From Dongia sedimenti (GTDB lineage: Bacteria > Pseudomonadota > Alphaproteobacteria > Dongiales > Dongiaceae), in contig JAUYVI010000005.1 in NCBI GenBank assembly GCA_030715195.1, positions 186,001 to 250,000 of the forward strand: a stretch of 64,000 nt of DNA, in the 5' to 3' direction. Position 1 is the stretch's first letter, and the number at the start of each line of letters is the position of its first letter. Shown here piece after piece: positions 1 to 8,573 of this stretch. A program made the position numbers and the translations under genes. The notes below the pieces were generated by a model that was given only the letters and a program-made list of their open reading frames with translations, was not told the DNA's origin and did no database searches.

Positions 1-1638
1 ATAGGAGTCCGGCGTACGATGAAACGGCCGGGCGCGCGAGAAGCCCATCGCCTGCAGGCCGACGCCAAGCAGATCATGCTCCGCGCGGCCGCGGTGACGC
101 CAGAGCCCGCCAGGCTCGCCGGTGGTCGCGAGATGGGTCTCGCCGGGCGCGGAGTTCCAGGTGCGGATGCCGGAGAGGCCGCGCCGCACCTCGATCGTAT
201 CGCCGTCGAACGCCGTCACCCAATAGCCGCCATTGCCGCCGAGATAGGCGATATGGCCGCCGGAATCGCGAAAGCCGTCCAGCGCATCGCGCAGGGCCGC
301 GGTCCAGTATTCCGGATGGCTGCCGGTGACCAGCCCGCGATAGCCCTCAAGCCGGGCCAGGCCGCCGCGATCCAGATCGGCATCGGTCAGGATGTCGACG
401 CGGATGTCTTGCGCGTGCAGGAAGCGCAGCAGATGGAGATCGACCGGCAGCAGATGCGGTGCGCCACAGAGCGGATAGAGATAGTCGTCGCGCAGCGTCG
501 CCAGCGGCCGATGGAAACTCGCCAGCGAAACCCCGCTGCCATCATTGTGCGTGTCGTAGAGCGAGGTCAGCTGGTTCGCCTTGGCGAAGCGATGCCCTGC
601 ATCGTCGCAGAGCCAAGGGAAGCGCTCCGGCGGCAGCCGCTCGTCGGCATAGGCGAGATAGGTGAAGGTGGGCGCCAGGAAGACCAGATCCGCCTGGCGT
701 CGTTTCGGCGACACGAAGAACGGCCAGCGCGTGGTCTCCGTCGCGGTCGCGATCTCCAGCGCATAGACGCCGGATGCGGCGGAGTCCGGAACCGCGATCC
801 GATGTGTCTCCTGCCAATCGGCCGCCGCGAGGTCGTCGTCATGCAGAGCGACGGCGTCATAGTGCTCCGGCCGCAATCTCGGATCGAGTGCGCTGCCGTC
901 CCAGCGCCGCGAGCGCAAGCCGAAGGCCGGCGCGTTGTGGATTTCCAGGACGCCGCCGCCTTCGACCGGGGCGAGCCGCGCCGGCCGTCCGACCGGCGGA
1001 AAGCGCCAGGCCGCCACCGTCTGCCCGGCGGCATCGTAGAGATCGATGCGGCCGATCCCGAGATTCATCGTCGGGCCGATATGGGCGAGATCGGCGCCTA
1101 TAAGAATCGCCGCCGGCGCCGGCGCGGCGGAAGCGACCGACAATGCGACCAGCGTCTCGCCGCCGCGCGTCACCGCGCAGGAAAGCCCGCCTTCGCTGCT
1201 GCATATCCGCGCATTCAACCATGCGCCGACCGGCAGAATCTGCCCGGTCGCAGCCGCGCTGCCCTCCAGCATCAGCGCACCATCATCGGCGAAACGCAGG
1301 GTGGCCCCTGCACTGGCGATCAGCGTGCGACCCGCTGCCGCGGCAGCCAGTCGGAACTCGAGCGCCAGCGTCCAGGCCGCGCTCAGCAACCTTTCAGGCG
1401 GCGTGATCGTCAGAAAGGCGCCGAGATCCAGGCTCTGCACCGTCGCGGGCACGCCGGACCGCGTCACCGGCCACGCCGTCGACTCGGGCTGCGGCGCGCG
1501 ATCGAGGCGCACCACAGCGACGCGCGCATCCGGATCTCGTGTGGAGAGATGGAAGCGGGCTTCCGCGCCGGCCGCCACGGAGAGCTCTGCGAAATATCCG
1601 GCCGCGGCGAGCGCGGCATGATCGACCGGGCGACGCAT
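1..1638 (-). CDS. N,N-dimethylformamidase large-subunit-like protein (3' end outside window)
   Basis: The minus strand is open from an ATG at 1638 to the window edge, giving 546 codons with no stop, so the C-terminus is missing. Residues from about 60 to 220 look like a laminin-G/concanavalin-type beta-sandwich. The following part resembles the large-subunit domain of N,N-dimethylformamidase: a stretch containing LVFLAPTFTYLAYADE, then YDTHNDG, GSHPEYWT and GGHIAYLGGNGGYW. Dimethylformamidase is an iron amide hydrolase whose metal is held by two Tyr and one Glu; the Tyr residues in the first two motifs and the Glu of HPEYW are candidates (inference). No clear ribosome binding site precedes the ATG. 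No small-subunit gene is visible upstream. Many such proteins are annotated without a known substrate, so dimethylformamide itself is not implied. Confidence 0.72.
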   Translation of the reverse strand, partial: MRRPVDHAALAAAGYFAELSVAAGAEARFHLSTRDPDARVAVVRLDRAPQPESTAWPVTRSGVPATVQSLDLGAFLTITPPERLLSAAWTLALEFRLAAAAAGRTLIASAGATLRFADDGALMLEGSAAATGQILPVGAWLNARICSSEGGLSCAVTRGGETLVALSVASAAPAPAAILIGADLAHIGPTMNLGIGRIDLYDAAGQTVAAWRFPPVGRPARLAPVEGGGVLEIHNAPAFGLRSRRWDGSALDPRLRPEHYDAVALHDDDLAAADWQETHRIAVPDSAASGVYALEIATATETTRWPFFVSPKRRQADLVFLAPTFTYLAYADERLPPERFPWLCDDAGHRFAKANQLTSLYDTHNDGSGVSLASFHRPLATLRDDYLYPLCGAPHLLPVDLHLLRFLHAQDIRVDILTDADLDRGGLARLEGYRGLVTGSHPEYWTAALRDALDGFRDSGGHIAYLGGNGGYWVTAFDGDTIEVRRGLSGIRTWNSAPGETHLATTGEPGGLWRHRGRAEHDLLGVGLQAMGFSRARPFHRTPDSY

Positions 1639-1909
1639 GCAGCGGCTAATGCGCCGTGCAACGCGGCGGCAACGGGATGCACGCCGGGCTGACACGATTT
1701 TGGAACAAAATCCGACGGGCGCGATTTAGAAAATGCGCCGGTGAGCCGGAGCTTTCGAGCCGCTGCAGATCCAGTCGGGATCGCATCGCGGCTGAAGGCG
1801 TTTCTGTGCCATCGCGCGGAGGCCGGGGCGTTGGTCGAGCGAGCCGGGGGAGGCCCAGTCGGGGCCAGCGTTGCGTCGGGGACGTTATGGGAATTTTACA
1901 CAGTTTGGA

Positions 1910-1996
1910 TGGTGCCCCTGGCCGGACTCGAACCAGCACGGATGTGAATCCACCTGATTTTGAGTCAGGCGCGTCTACCAATTCCGCCACAGGGGC
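1910..1996 (-). tRNA. tRNA-Leu (anticodon CAA)
   Basis: An 87-nt cloverleaf including an encoded CCA (1910-1912). The acceptor stem GCCCCTG pairs with CAGGGGC, the discriminator is A, the anticodon stem CCTGA/TCAGG encloses loop CTCAAAA, and there is a long variable arm as expected for a class II tRNA. The anticodon CAA reads UUG. No integrase or direct-repeat attachment site was seen next to it. Confidence 0.96.
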
Positions 1997-2351
1997 TCCC
2001 CCCACAGGTCTTCCCATGGGCCGCGCGTCCGGGCGACCAGCACCCGGCGGCGGCGCGCATCATAGCGAACGGCGTCGGCACTGCAAGACGCTGGACGCCG
2101 CCACTTTTCCACAGGCCCGGATCGATCCCGGCATGGAATTCGCTGGCGAGACGGGCATTCGGCCGAATCCCCGGCAAATTCGAAATGAATACCGCCGGTA
2201 TTTGTCTTTATTGAAATACGAGATTTGTTATTATGATAAATAATTGATTTACTTACTTTTTTTATTGCGACCGCGAAACCATTATTATAGAAACGTAGTT
2301 TACGAGGACGAGCATGATTACGGAACGACGAGGTTTCACTTGGACTCGGGG
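1997..2351. other. Intergenic region with an AT-rich promoter-like segment
   Basis: No gene was found in this 355-bp gap. The tRNA-proximal half is GC-rich. From about 2180 to 2340 the sequence turns strikingly AT-rich compared with the rest of the window, with runs such as TTGTTATTATGATAAATAA. This probably holds the promoter of the DUF2336 gene. A reading frame open from 2244 runs through it into that gene, but its first 36 residues look unlike the family. Confidence 0.6.
2211..2237 (+). promoter_or_regulatory. Candidate sigma-70-type promoter for the DUF2336 gene
   Basis: TTGAAA (2211-2216) and TATGAT (2232-2237) are separated by 15 bp inside the AT-rich island, 115 bp upstream of the chosen start. 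The spacing is short of ideal, and an alternative -35 (TTGTCT, 2202-2207) exists. This was found by eye only. Confidence 0.3.
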
Positions 2352-3524
2352 ATGATCGCCTTGGCTTATCTATCGCAGGAAGATGTCGAAAGACTGGCGG
2401 CCGACCGGACTCCGGCCACGCGGGCGGCCACCATGCTGCGGGTCGGCGAAGTGCTGGCCAGCGGCGTGGTCGGTCTGGAGGAGCGCCTGATCGCCTATGC
2501 GATCATCGACCGCGTGCTGCCCGAGGCCGAGATCGAGATTCGCGCCGAGCTCGCCAAGTTCCTGAAGAACGTACCCTGGCTCGACCATCGCCTGGCGACG
2601 CGCCTCGCCAATGACGTGCTCGAGGTCGCCGAACCGATCCTGGCCGAGTCGCTGGCGCTCAGCGACGAGGACCTGCTGGCGGTGATCGACCGCCATTCGA
2701 TCGGTCATGCCCGCGCCATCGCCAAGCGCTCCAAGCTCACCGCGCCGGTCACTTCGGCGCTGATCAAGACCGAGGACGAGGTCTGCGTGCTCCGCGTGGC
2801 GTCGAACGACAATGCGGAGCTTGAAGTGGGTTCGATGCACCGGGTGCTCGACCGCTTCGCCGAGCACCCGCCGGTGGTCGAGGCGGTCAGCCAGCGCAGC
2901 ATGCTGCCGCTGGCGATCGTCGAGCGTCTGACCGCTGTGGTCGGCGGCAAGGTGCTCCAGAAGCTGATCGAGCGCTACGACATTCCGGCGCACCGGGTCT
3001 CGCGCCTGATCCAGCACGGCCGCGAGCATGTCTTGCTGACCAGCTTCGCCCTCGACCAGTCGGCCGACGAGATCCGCAGCCTGGTCGAACGCCTGGCCGA
3101 CAACAAGCTGCTGACCACCAGCCTGATCCTGCGCGCGCTCTGCCTCGGCAACTTCACTTTCCTGCTGCCGGCGCTGGCCATCCAGGCGCGGATCCCGAGC
3201 CGGAACGTTCGTCTGCTGATCGCCGATGAGAGTGGCCGAGGCGCCGAACGCCTGTTCGAGCATTGCGCATTCGAGCCGCGCCTGAAGGGCATGTTCATCC
3301 GGCTGATCGAGCTCTCGCGCAATGTCCGTTCCCGCCGCTTCGGCTTCGCGCCGTCCGGCTGGCGGGCGGAGGTGCTGGCGGTGATCGACCTCGAGCTCGG
3401 CGGCGCCAACCCCGAGCAGTCCTTCGACCAGCGCGTGACCGAGGTGCTGATGCGCCTCGAGAACGGCAAGGATCGCGGCCGCGGTCCCGACGTTACTCCG
3501 CTCCGGAGCGCCAGCGCCCAGTAG
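2352..3524 (+). CDS. DUF2336 family protein
   Basis: A 390-aa cytoplasmic, helix-rich protein with no signal peptide or membrane segment. The start MIALAYLSQEDVERLAADR followed by TPATRAATMLRVGEVLASG matches the usual opening of DUF2336 proteins (LTxxDVxRLLADPSPxxRA). The body is a run of HEAT-like helical repeats typical of the family. The start at 2352 was chosen because the upstream in-frame extension is translated from AT-rich leader DNA. DUF2336 proteins are common in alphaproteobacteria and some are linked to two-component signalling, but no enzymatic role is known. It is apparently monocistronic and is followed by a palindromic repeat pair. Confidence 0.8.
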   Translation: MIALAYLSQEDVERLAADRTPATRAATMLRVGEVLASGVVGLEERLIAYAIIDRVLPEAEIEIRAELAKFLKNVPWLDHRLATRLANDVLEVAEPILAESLALSDEDLLAVIDRHSIGHARAIAKRSKLTAPVTSALIKTEDEVCVLRVASNDNAELEVGSMHRVLDRFAEHPPVVEAVSQRSMLPLAIVERLTAVVGGKVLQKLIERYDIPAHRVSRLIQHGREHVLLTSFALDQSADEIRSLVERLADNKLLTTSLILRALCLGNFTFLLPALAIQARIPSRNVRLLIADESGRGAERLFEHCAFEPRLKGMFIRLIELSRNVRSRRFGFAPSGWRAEVLAVIDLELGGANPEQSFDQRVTEVLMRLENGKDRGRGPDVTPLRSASAQ

Positions 3525-3543
3525 CGTCTGGCCTTCACTTCAA

Positions 3544-3620
3544 TCGTCATGCCCGGGCTTGACCCGGGCATCTAGGGCCGGTCGGAACGAGATTGCCGGG
3601 TCACGCCCGGCAATGACGTC
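3544..3620. repeat. Paired palindromic extragenic repeat (REP/BIME-like), copy 1
   Basis: Two 23-bp imperfect palindromes in opposite orientation. The first (3549-3571) has arms ATGCCCGGG and CCCGGGCAT; the second (3592-3614) has arms ATTGCCGGG and CCCGGCAAT. Their inner ends are 20 nt apart, and GTCAT and ATGAC flank the pair. The same geometry recurs at 50714-50788. It lies between the DUF2336 gene and the penicillin-binding protein gene and may also act as a terminator. Confidence 0.85.
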
Positions 3621-3732
3621 CTGCCGAGACGCCTATGTTTCGCCGTATTTTCCGCCTATAGCAGCGCTGAAACAGCGGATTCGTTTCCCTTCTAGGATTC
3701 TTAAAGGGCCGCGAATCAGCTAGAAGAGGCGC

Positions 3733-5793
3733 ATGGTACAGCGGAACACCAAGACCGGGCGGCAGCCCCAGGGGGCCTCAAAGAGCTCCTGGCGGCGGCG
3801 CCTGATGTGGGGCGGGCTGAAATGGGGCTCGGTCGGCGCCATCTGGAGCGGCTTCGCGGCCCTGCTGTTCCTCGGCTGGTGCGCCTTCGATCTGCCGGAT
3901 GTCAGCAGCCTCAACGATGTCAAGAAGCAGCCCTCGATCACGCTGATCGCGGCCGACGGCAGCCTGCTCGCGAGCTATGGCGACCTCTACGGCGAGTTCA
4001 CCCATCTCGACCAGATGGCGGGGGCCCTGCCGGCTGCGGTGTTGGCGACCGAGGACCGGCGCTTCTACCACCATTTCGGCATCGACCCGGTCGGCCTGCT
4101 GCGCGCGCTCTATGTGAATCTGACCTCGGGCGGTCTGGTGCAGGGCGGCAGCACGATCACCCAGCAGCTGGCCAAGAACGTGTTTCTGACCCCCGAACGG
4201 TCTTTGCACCGCAAGGGCCAGGAACTGCTGCTCTCCTTCTGGTTGGAGCACAATTTCACCAAGAACGAGATTCTCGAGCTCTACTTGAACCGAGTCTATT
4301 TCGGCTCGGGCACTTATGGCGTCGATGCCGCGGCGCGACGCTATTTCGGCCATCCAGCCAAGGACGTGACCCTGCTGCAGGCGGCGATGCTGGCCGGCAT
4401 GCTGAAGGCGCCCTCGCGCTACAACCCGAACAACGATCCGATCGCCGCGGCGACGCGCGCCCAGGTCGTGATCCAGAACATGGTCGATGCCGGTTTCCTC
4501 ACCGAGGAGCAGGCGAACGCGGCGGGCAATGACTCGACGCCGGCGGAAGACAACGCGCCGCTGCCGCCGGTCGCGCGCTATTTCTCCGACTGGGCGCTCG
4601 ATCAGGTCTCGTCCTATATCGGCTTCACCAACGCCGACCTGGTGGTGCAGACCACGTTGGATCCGCGCGCGCAGGGCATCGCCGAGCGCAACCTCGCCCA
4701 GGTCCTCGCCCGGGAAGGGCCGAAGCAGAATGCCAGCGAGGCGGCGCTGGTCTCGCTGACCCCGGACGGCGCGGTGCGGGCGATGGTCGGCGGCGTCGAT
4801 TACAAGCACAGCCAATACAACCGCGCGACCCAGGCGATGCGCCAGCCGGGCTCGGCCTTCAAGGCCTTCGTCTACCTGAACGCCTTCGAGCGCGGGCTGA
4901 CGCCGGACAGCGTGTTCGTCGATGCGCCGATCTCGATCGGCAAATGGCGGCCCGGAAATTATAACGACAAGTTCTATGGCTCGGTCTCGCTGCGCGAGGC
5001 TTTCGCGCGATCCCTGAATTCCGTTGCCGTGCAACTCTCGGAGCGCTCCGGCCGCGGCAACGTGATCGAGACCGCGAAGCGGCTCGGCATCGACACGCCG
5101 CTCGGCAACGACGCCTCGATCGCGCTCGGCACCAGCGAGACCACGGTGCTGGAGATGACGGCGGCCTATGCCACCTTTGCCAACAAGGGTCAGGGCGTGC
5201 TGCCCTACGGCATCACGAAGATCCAGACCCGCGACGGCAAGATCCTCTATCAGCGGGAAGGCTCCGGCCTCGGCACCGTCGCCTCGCCGGTCGCCGTGCG
5301 CGAGATGCTCGACGTGATGACCGCGACGGTCGACTGGGGCACCGGCAAGCATGCGCAGATCGATCGCCCCGCGGCGGGCAAGACCGGCACCAGCCAGAAT
5401 TTCCGCGACGCCTGGTTCATCGGCCTGACGGCGCAACTCGTCACGGGCGTCTGGGTCGGCAATGACGACAACAAGCCGATGAACAAGGTGACCGGCGGCT
5501 CGTTGCCGGTCGATATCTGGCACGACTACATGCTGGAAGCCCTGGCCAACGTGCCGCCCGCGCCGCTGCCGCTGCCGGCCGGCGCCGGACCGTTGCTGGC
5601 GGCGGGCGAGCCGCTGCAACTTCCCGGCGGCAATGCGGCGCCCGCGGCCACCACCGCCAGCGCGGACGAGCCCGGCCTCTTGGACCGGCTGGTCGACAGC
5701 ATCCTCGGCGGCGGGTCGGAGAGCGGCGCTGCCGTCAACGAAAGCGGCGCCACCATCCAGCGCAAGCCGAAGGCCGAACGCACCACACACTAG
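3733..5793 (+). CDS. Class A penicillin-binding protein 1A (transglycosylase/transpeptidase)
   Basis: A 686-aa bifunctional peptidoglycan synthase. A basic cytoplasmic tail and one membrane anchor (about residues 34-53) precede a GT51 glycosyltransferase domain with EDRRFYHHFGID (catalytic Glu near residue 107) and QGGSTITQQLAKN (137-149). The transpeptidase domain carries SAFK (nucleophile Ser374), SLN (427-429) and KTGT (550-553), so all class A motifs are intact. It polymerises lipid II and cross-links stem peptides on the periplasmic face. The start follows AGAAGAGG at 3722-3729. The length is somewhat short for MrcA, and the usual OB-like insert is small. It converges on the M16 peptidase pair. 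Confidence 0.93.
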   Translation: MVQRNTKTGRQPQGASKSSWRRRLMWGGLKWGSVGAIWSGFAALLFLGWCAFDLPDVSSLNDVKKQPSITLIAADGSLLASYGDLYGEFTHLDQMAGALPAAVLATEDRRFYHHFGIDPVGLLRALYVNLTSGGLVQGGSTITQQLAKNVFLTPERSLHRKGQELLLSFWLEHNFTKNEILELYLNRVYFGSGTYGVDAAARRYFGHPAKDVTLLQAAMLAGMLKAPSRYNPNNDPIAAATRAQVVIQNMVDAGFLTEEQANAAGNDSTPAEDNAPLPPVARYFSDWALDQVSSYIGFTNADLVVQTTLDPRAQGIAERNLAQVLAREGPKQNASEAALVSLTPDGAVRAMVGGVDYKHSQYNRATQAMRQPGSAFKAFVYLNAFERGLTPDSVFVDAPISIGKWRPGNYNDKFYGSVSLREAFARSLNSVAVQLSERSGRGNVIETAKRLGIDTPLGNDASIALGTSETTVLEMTAAYATFANKGQGVLPYGITKIQTRDGKILYQREGSGLGTVASPVAVREMLDVMTATVDWGTGKHAQIDRPAAGKTGTSQNFRDAWFIGLTAQLVTGVWVGNDDNKPMNKVTGGSLPVDIWHDYMLEALANVPPAPLPLPAGAGPLLAAGEPLQLPGGNAAPAATTASADEPGLLDRLVDSILGGGSESGAAVNESGATIQRKPKAERTTH

Positions 5794-5820
5794 TCTTGAT
5801 CGTCAAGCCCGGCGATGACG
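5794..5820 (-). repeat. Partial REP-like palindromic unit
   Basis: Read on the minus strand this contains CGTCATCGCCGGGCTTGAC, a half unit of the same family as the paired repeats at 3544 and 50714. It fills the 38-bp gap between two convergent stop codons, a typical REP position. Confidence 0.6.
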
Positions 5821-5831
5821 CGTTCAATCGC

Positions 5832-7160
5832 CTAAGGCGCGTCGCGGGTCGGCTTCAAACCGTCCTTCTGGCCGACCGCGACCACCACCATCTTGGCCGG
5901 ATCGAACAGACGCTTCGCCGCGGCTTTCGCCTGGTCGAGGGTCACCGCGGAGATCTCCTGCTCGCGCTTGGTCACATAGTCGATGCCGAGATCCGACATC
6001 TGGATCCCGAGCAGGGTCTGCGCCGCCGAACGGGTGGTGGTGAAGTTCTGCGCGTAGTAGCCGAGCAGATAGGTCTTCGCCGCGTCGATCTCTTGCTGGG
6101 TCGGCCCCTCGGCCTGCATCTTCGCCCATTCGGCGCGGGTGAGGTCGATCACCTGCGCGGCCTGCGTGGCCACGGTCTGGGCGCCGCCCATGATGGCGCC
6201 GGCATGGTCGAGGGTCACGAGGTCGGTGTCGATGCCATAGGCGAGGCCGCGCTTCTCGCGCACCTCGCTCATCAGCCGCGAGGAAAAGCCGCCGCCGCCC
6301 AAGGTGTAGTTGACCAGATAGGCGGCGAAGAACTCCGGGTCCTCGCGCTTGATGCCCGGCGCGCCGAACAGCAGGATGGTCTGCGGGATGTCGCGCTCGA
6401 TGACGGCGAGCCCGCCCTGGCCATCGACCTTGGCTTCGGCGACGGCGATCGGCGCGCCCTTTTCGGGCAGCGCCGCGAAGGCCTTGTCGAGCAGCGGCTT
6501 CAACTGGTCCGGCGTCACGTCGCCGACCACGGCGACGCTCAGGCGGTCGCGCAGGAAGTTGCTGGCGACGAAACCGCGCAGGTCGTCCACCGTGATCGCG
6601 GCCAGGGATTGCGGCGTGCCGTCGGTGCGGCGGGCATAGGGATGGCCCGCGAACAGGATGTTGTTGAGCGCGCGGCCGGCGATCGCCTGCGGATCGCGCT
6701 CGTCCTGCGCGGCGGAGGAGATGAACTGGCCGCGCATCCGCGCCACCGGTTCGTCGTCGAAGCGCGGCTTGGTGAGGGCGAGGCCCAGGAGGTCGAAGGC
6801 GAGATTCTGGTCGTCGCTGAGGAAGCGCAGCGAGCCCGTGAAGCTGTCGAGCGAGGCGTCGAAGCCGAACTCGATGCCGTGATCGGCCAGCCGCTTCTGG
6901 AAATCCGCCGAGGGGATGCCGCCGGCCCCTTCGTCGAGCATGCCGGAGATGAAGGTCGCGAGGCCTTCCTTGCCTTGCGGATCGCCCGACGCGCCGCCCT
7001 TGAAGCCGAAGGCCAGCGAGATCAGCGGATTGCTGTGATCCTCGATCAGCCAGGCGGTGATTCCGCCGGGCGAAGTTACGGACTGGATGTCGATCGCCTG
7101 CGCCGGCAGCGGCGCCAGCAGCAGGACGATGAGAAATGCAATGCGACGGAGCGTGCTCAC
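5832..7160 (-). CDS. M16 family peptidase-like protein lacking the zinc motif
   Basis: A 442-aa protein with a Sec signal peptide (MSTLRRIAFLIVLLLAPL, cleaved after PAQA) and the two-lobed insulinase/processing-peptidase fold. The HxxEH zinc motif is absent; the equivalent stretch reads TFISGMLDEGAG. It is therefore probably the non-catalytic partner of the adjacent active M16 protein, as in mitochondrial processing peptidase alpha/beta and other M16B pairs. Its ATG overlaps the upstream peptidase stop by 4 nt, implying translational coupling and a heterodimer. It is the last gene of the ribF-ileS-lspA-bamF operon. The fold call is secure; the substrate is unknown. Confidence 0.9.
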   Translation of the reverse strand: MSTLRRIAFLIVLLLAPLPAQAIDIQSVTSPGGITAWLIEDHSNPLISLAFGFKGGASGDPQGKEGLATFISGMLDEGAGGIPSADFQKRLADHGIEFGFDASLDSFTGSLRFLSDDQNLAFDLLGLALTKPRFDDEPVARMRGQFISSAAQDERDPQAIAGRALNNILFAGHPYARRTDGTPQSLAAITVDDLRGFVASNFLRDRLSVAVVGDVTPDQLKPLLDKAFAALPEKGAPIAVAEAKVDGQGGLAVIERDIPQTILLFGAPGIKREDPEFFAAYLVNYTLGGGGFSSRLMSEVREKRGLAYGIDTDLVTLDHAGAIMGGAQTVATQAAQVIDLTRAEWAKMQAEGPTQQEIDAAKTYLLGYYAQNFTTTRSAAQTLLGIQMSDLGIDYVTKREQEISAVTLDQAKAAAKRLFDPAKMVVVAVGQKDGLKPTRDAP

Positions 7161-8566
7161 TGGATGCCTCCACCGATCGGCGCCGGCGGGGTCGGCGGCG
7201 GCGCGCCGGTCGCGGCGCCCGGCTTCGGCAACAGCATGCCGGTGACCGAGCGGTTCGGCACCAGCACCGCCTTGGCCGCGGCCAGCACGTCGGCGGCGGT
7301 GACCTTCTGGATCCGGTCCGGCCAGGCCTGGATGTCGTCCAGCGAACTGCCGGTCGCGATCCGCGTCGCCACGAACTGGGCGGCGCCGTTCAGGCTGTCG
7401 CGCGACTTCACCGCCGAAATTTCCATGCGGCTCTTGGCGTCGGCCACTTCCTGGTCGGTGACGCCGTTCTTCAGGAGATCGGCGATCTCGGCATCGATTG
7501 CCTGCTCGATCTGCTCGACCTTCACGCCCTGGCGCGGCGCGCCCCAGAAGGCGAAGCTGCCCTGGTCATACGGGCTGGCGTCGTAGTTGCAGCCGGCATA
7601 GTCGGCGAGACCCTTGTCCACCACCAGCCGCCGATAGAGCCGCCCGACATTGTTGCCGCCGACGATCTCGTCCAGCACCTGCAAGGCATAGGCCTGGTTG
7701 CCCTCCGCCGTGCGAAAGGACGGCGCCAGATAGGTACGGCTGACGGCTGGCTGATCGACGAACTCGCTTTCCAGGGTGACGCGGCGCGGGGCATAGGCTT
7801 CCGGCTCCTGCAGGCGCGTGCGCGGCGCCACGTTCCCTTTCGGAATCGGGCCGTAATACTTCTCGGCCAGCGCCTTCACCTCTTCCGTCGTGACGTCGCC
7901 GGCGATCACCAGCACCGCGTTGTTGGGCGCGTAGTGCTTGGTATAGAAATCGATCGCGTCCTGCGTCGTGTAGGTCTGCATCTCGTGCTGCCAGCCAATG
8001 ATCGGCAGGCGATAGGGGTGGTTCAGGAACAGCACCGCATCCATCATCTCGCTGAGCTGCGCGCCGGGATTGTTCTCGATCCGCTGATGCCGCTCCTCGA
8101 TGATCACGTCGCGCTCGGGCAGCACAATCGGGTCGCTGAGGATGAGGCCGTTCATGCGGTCCGCTTCCATCTCCATGATCAGTGGCAGGTCGCGCTTGGC
8201 GATCTGCTGGTGATAGGCGGTGACGTCCTGGTTGGTGAAGGCGTTGTCGTTGCCGCCGTGGCGATCGACCTCCCGGGTGAACACGCCGTCGCCGAATCGC
8301 TTCGTGCCCTTGAACATCAGGTGTTCCAGGAAATGCGCGACGCCGTTCTTGCCGGGGGCGCCGTCGGCGGCGCCGGCCTTGTAGACCAGAATCTGATAAA
8401 CCACCGGCGCCAGGTGCTTCGGCAGCACGACGACCTGCAGCCCGTTCTCTAGGGTGAAGGTATCGGCGACGAACAGCTCGGCCCGGGACGGCTGCGCGAA
8501 GCAGAGGGCCGTCCAAAAAGCAAAGCCGGCGAGCCAGGCCGCCGGCCGAATGCGAAATCTTTCCAC
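7157..8566 (-). CDS. M16 family zinc metallopeptidase (active subunit)
   Basis: A 469-aa secreted peptidase. The motif HFLEH (in VAHFLEHLMFKGT, near residues 78-82) supplies two zinc-binding His and the catalytic Glu, with a further acidic ligand region about 75 residues on. A signal peptide lies at the N-terminus (hydrophobic stretch AAWLAGFAFWTALCFA). I chose GTG at 8566 because TAGGAG lies just upstream at a good distance and the start falls 7 nt after the upstream stop; an ATG at 8590 would overlap that gene. It is coupled by a 4-nt overlap to the inactive homologue downstream. It probably degrades periplasmic peptides or signal peptides. Confidence 0.92.
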   Translation of the reverse strand: MERFRIRPAAWLAGFAFWTALCFAQPSRAELFVADTFTLENGLQVVVLPKHLAPVVYQILVYKAGAADGAPGKNGVAHFLEHLMFKGTKRFGDGVFTREVDRHGGNDNAFTNQDVTAYHQQIAKRDLPLIMEMEADRMNGLILSDPIVLPERDVIIEERHQRIENNPGAQLSEMMDAVLFLNHPYRLPIIGWQHEMQTYTTQDAIDFYTKHYAPNNAVLVIAGDVTTEEVKALAEKYYGPIPKGNVAPRTRLQEPEAYAPRRVTLESEFVDQPAVSRTYLAPSFRTAEGNQAYALQVLDEIVGGNNVGRLYRRLVVDKGLADYAGCNYDASPYDQGSFAFWGAPRQGVKVEQIEQAIDAEIADLLKNGVTDQEVADAKSRMEISAVKSRDSLNGAAQFVATRIATGSSLDDIQAWPDRIQKVTAADVLAAAKAVLVPNRSVTGMLLPKPGAATGAPPPTPPAPIGGGIQ

Positions 8567-8573
8567 GCTGCTC

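Noticed and set aside
19-1692. A 557-aa plus-strand frame at the left edge
   Set aside because: The opposite strand encodes a recognisable dimethylformamidase-like protein over the same bases.
1910-1996. tRNA-Leu as an integration site
   Set aside because: No integrase gene and no direct repeat of the tRNA 3' end was found within several kb; the same holds for tRNA-Ala at 44145-44220.
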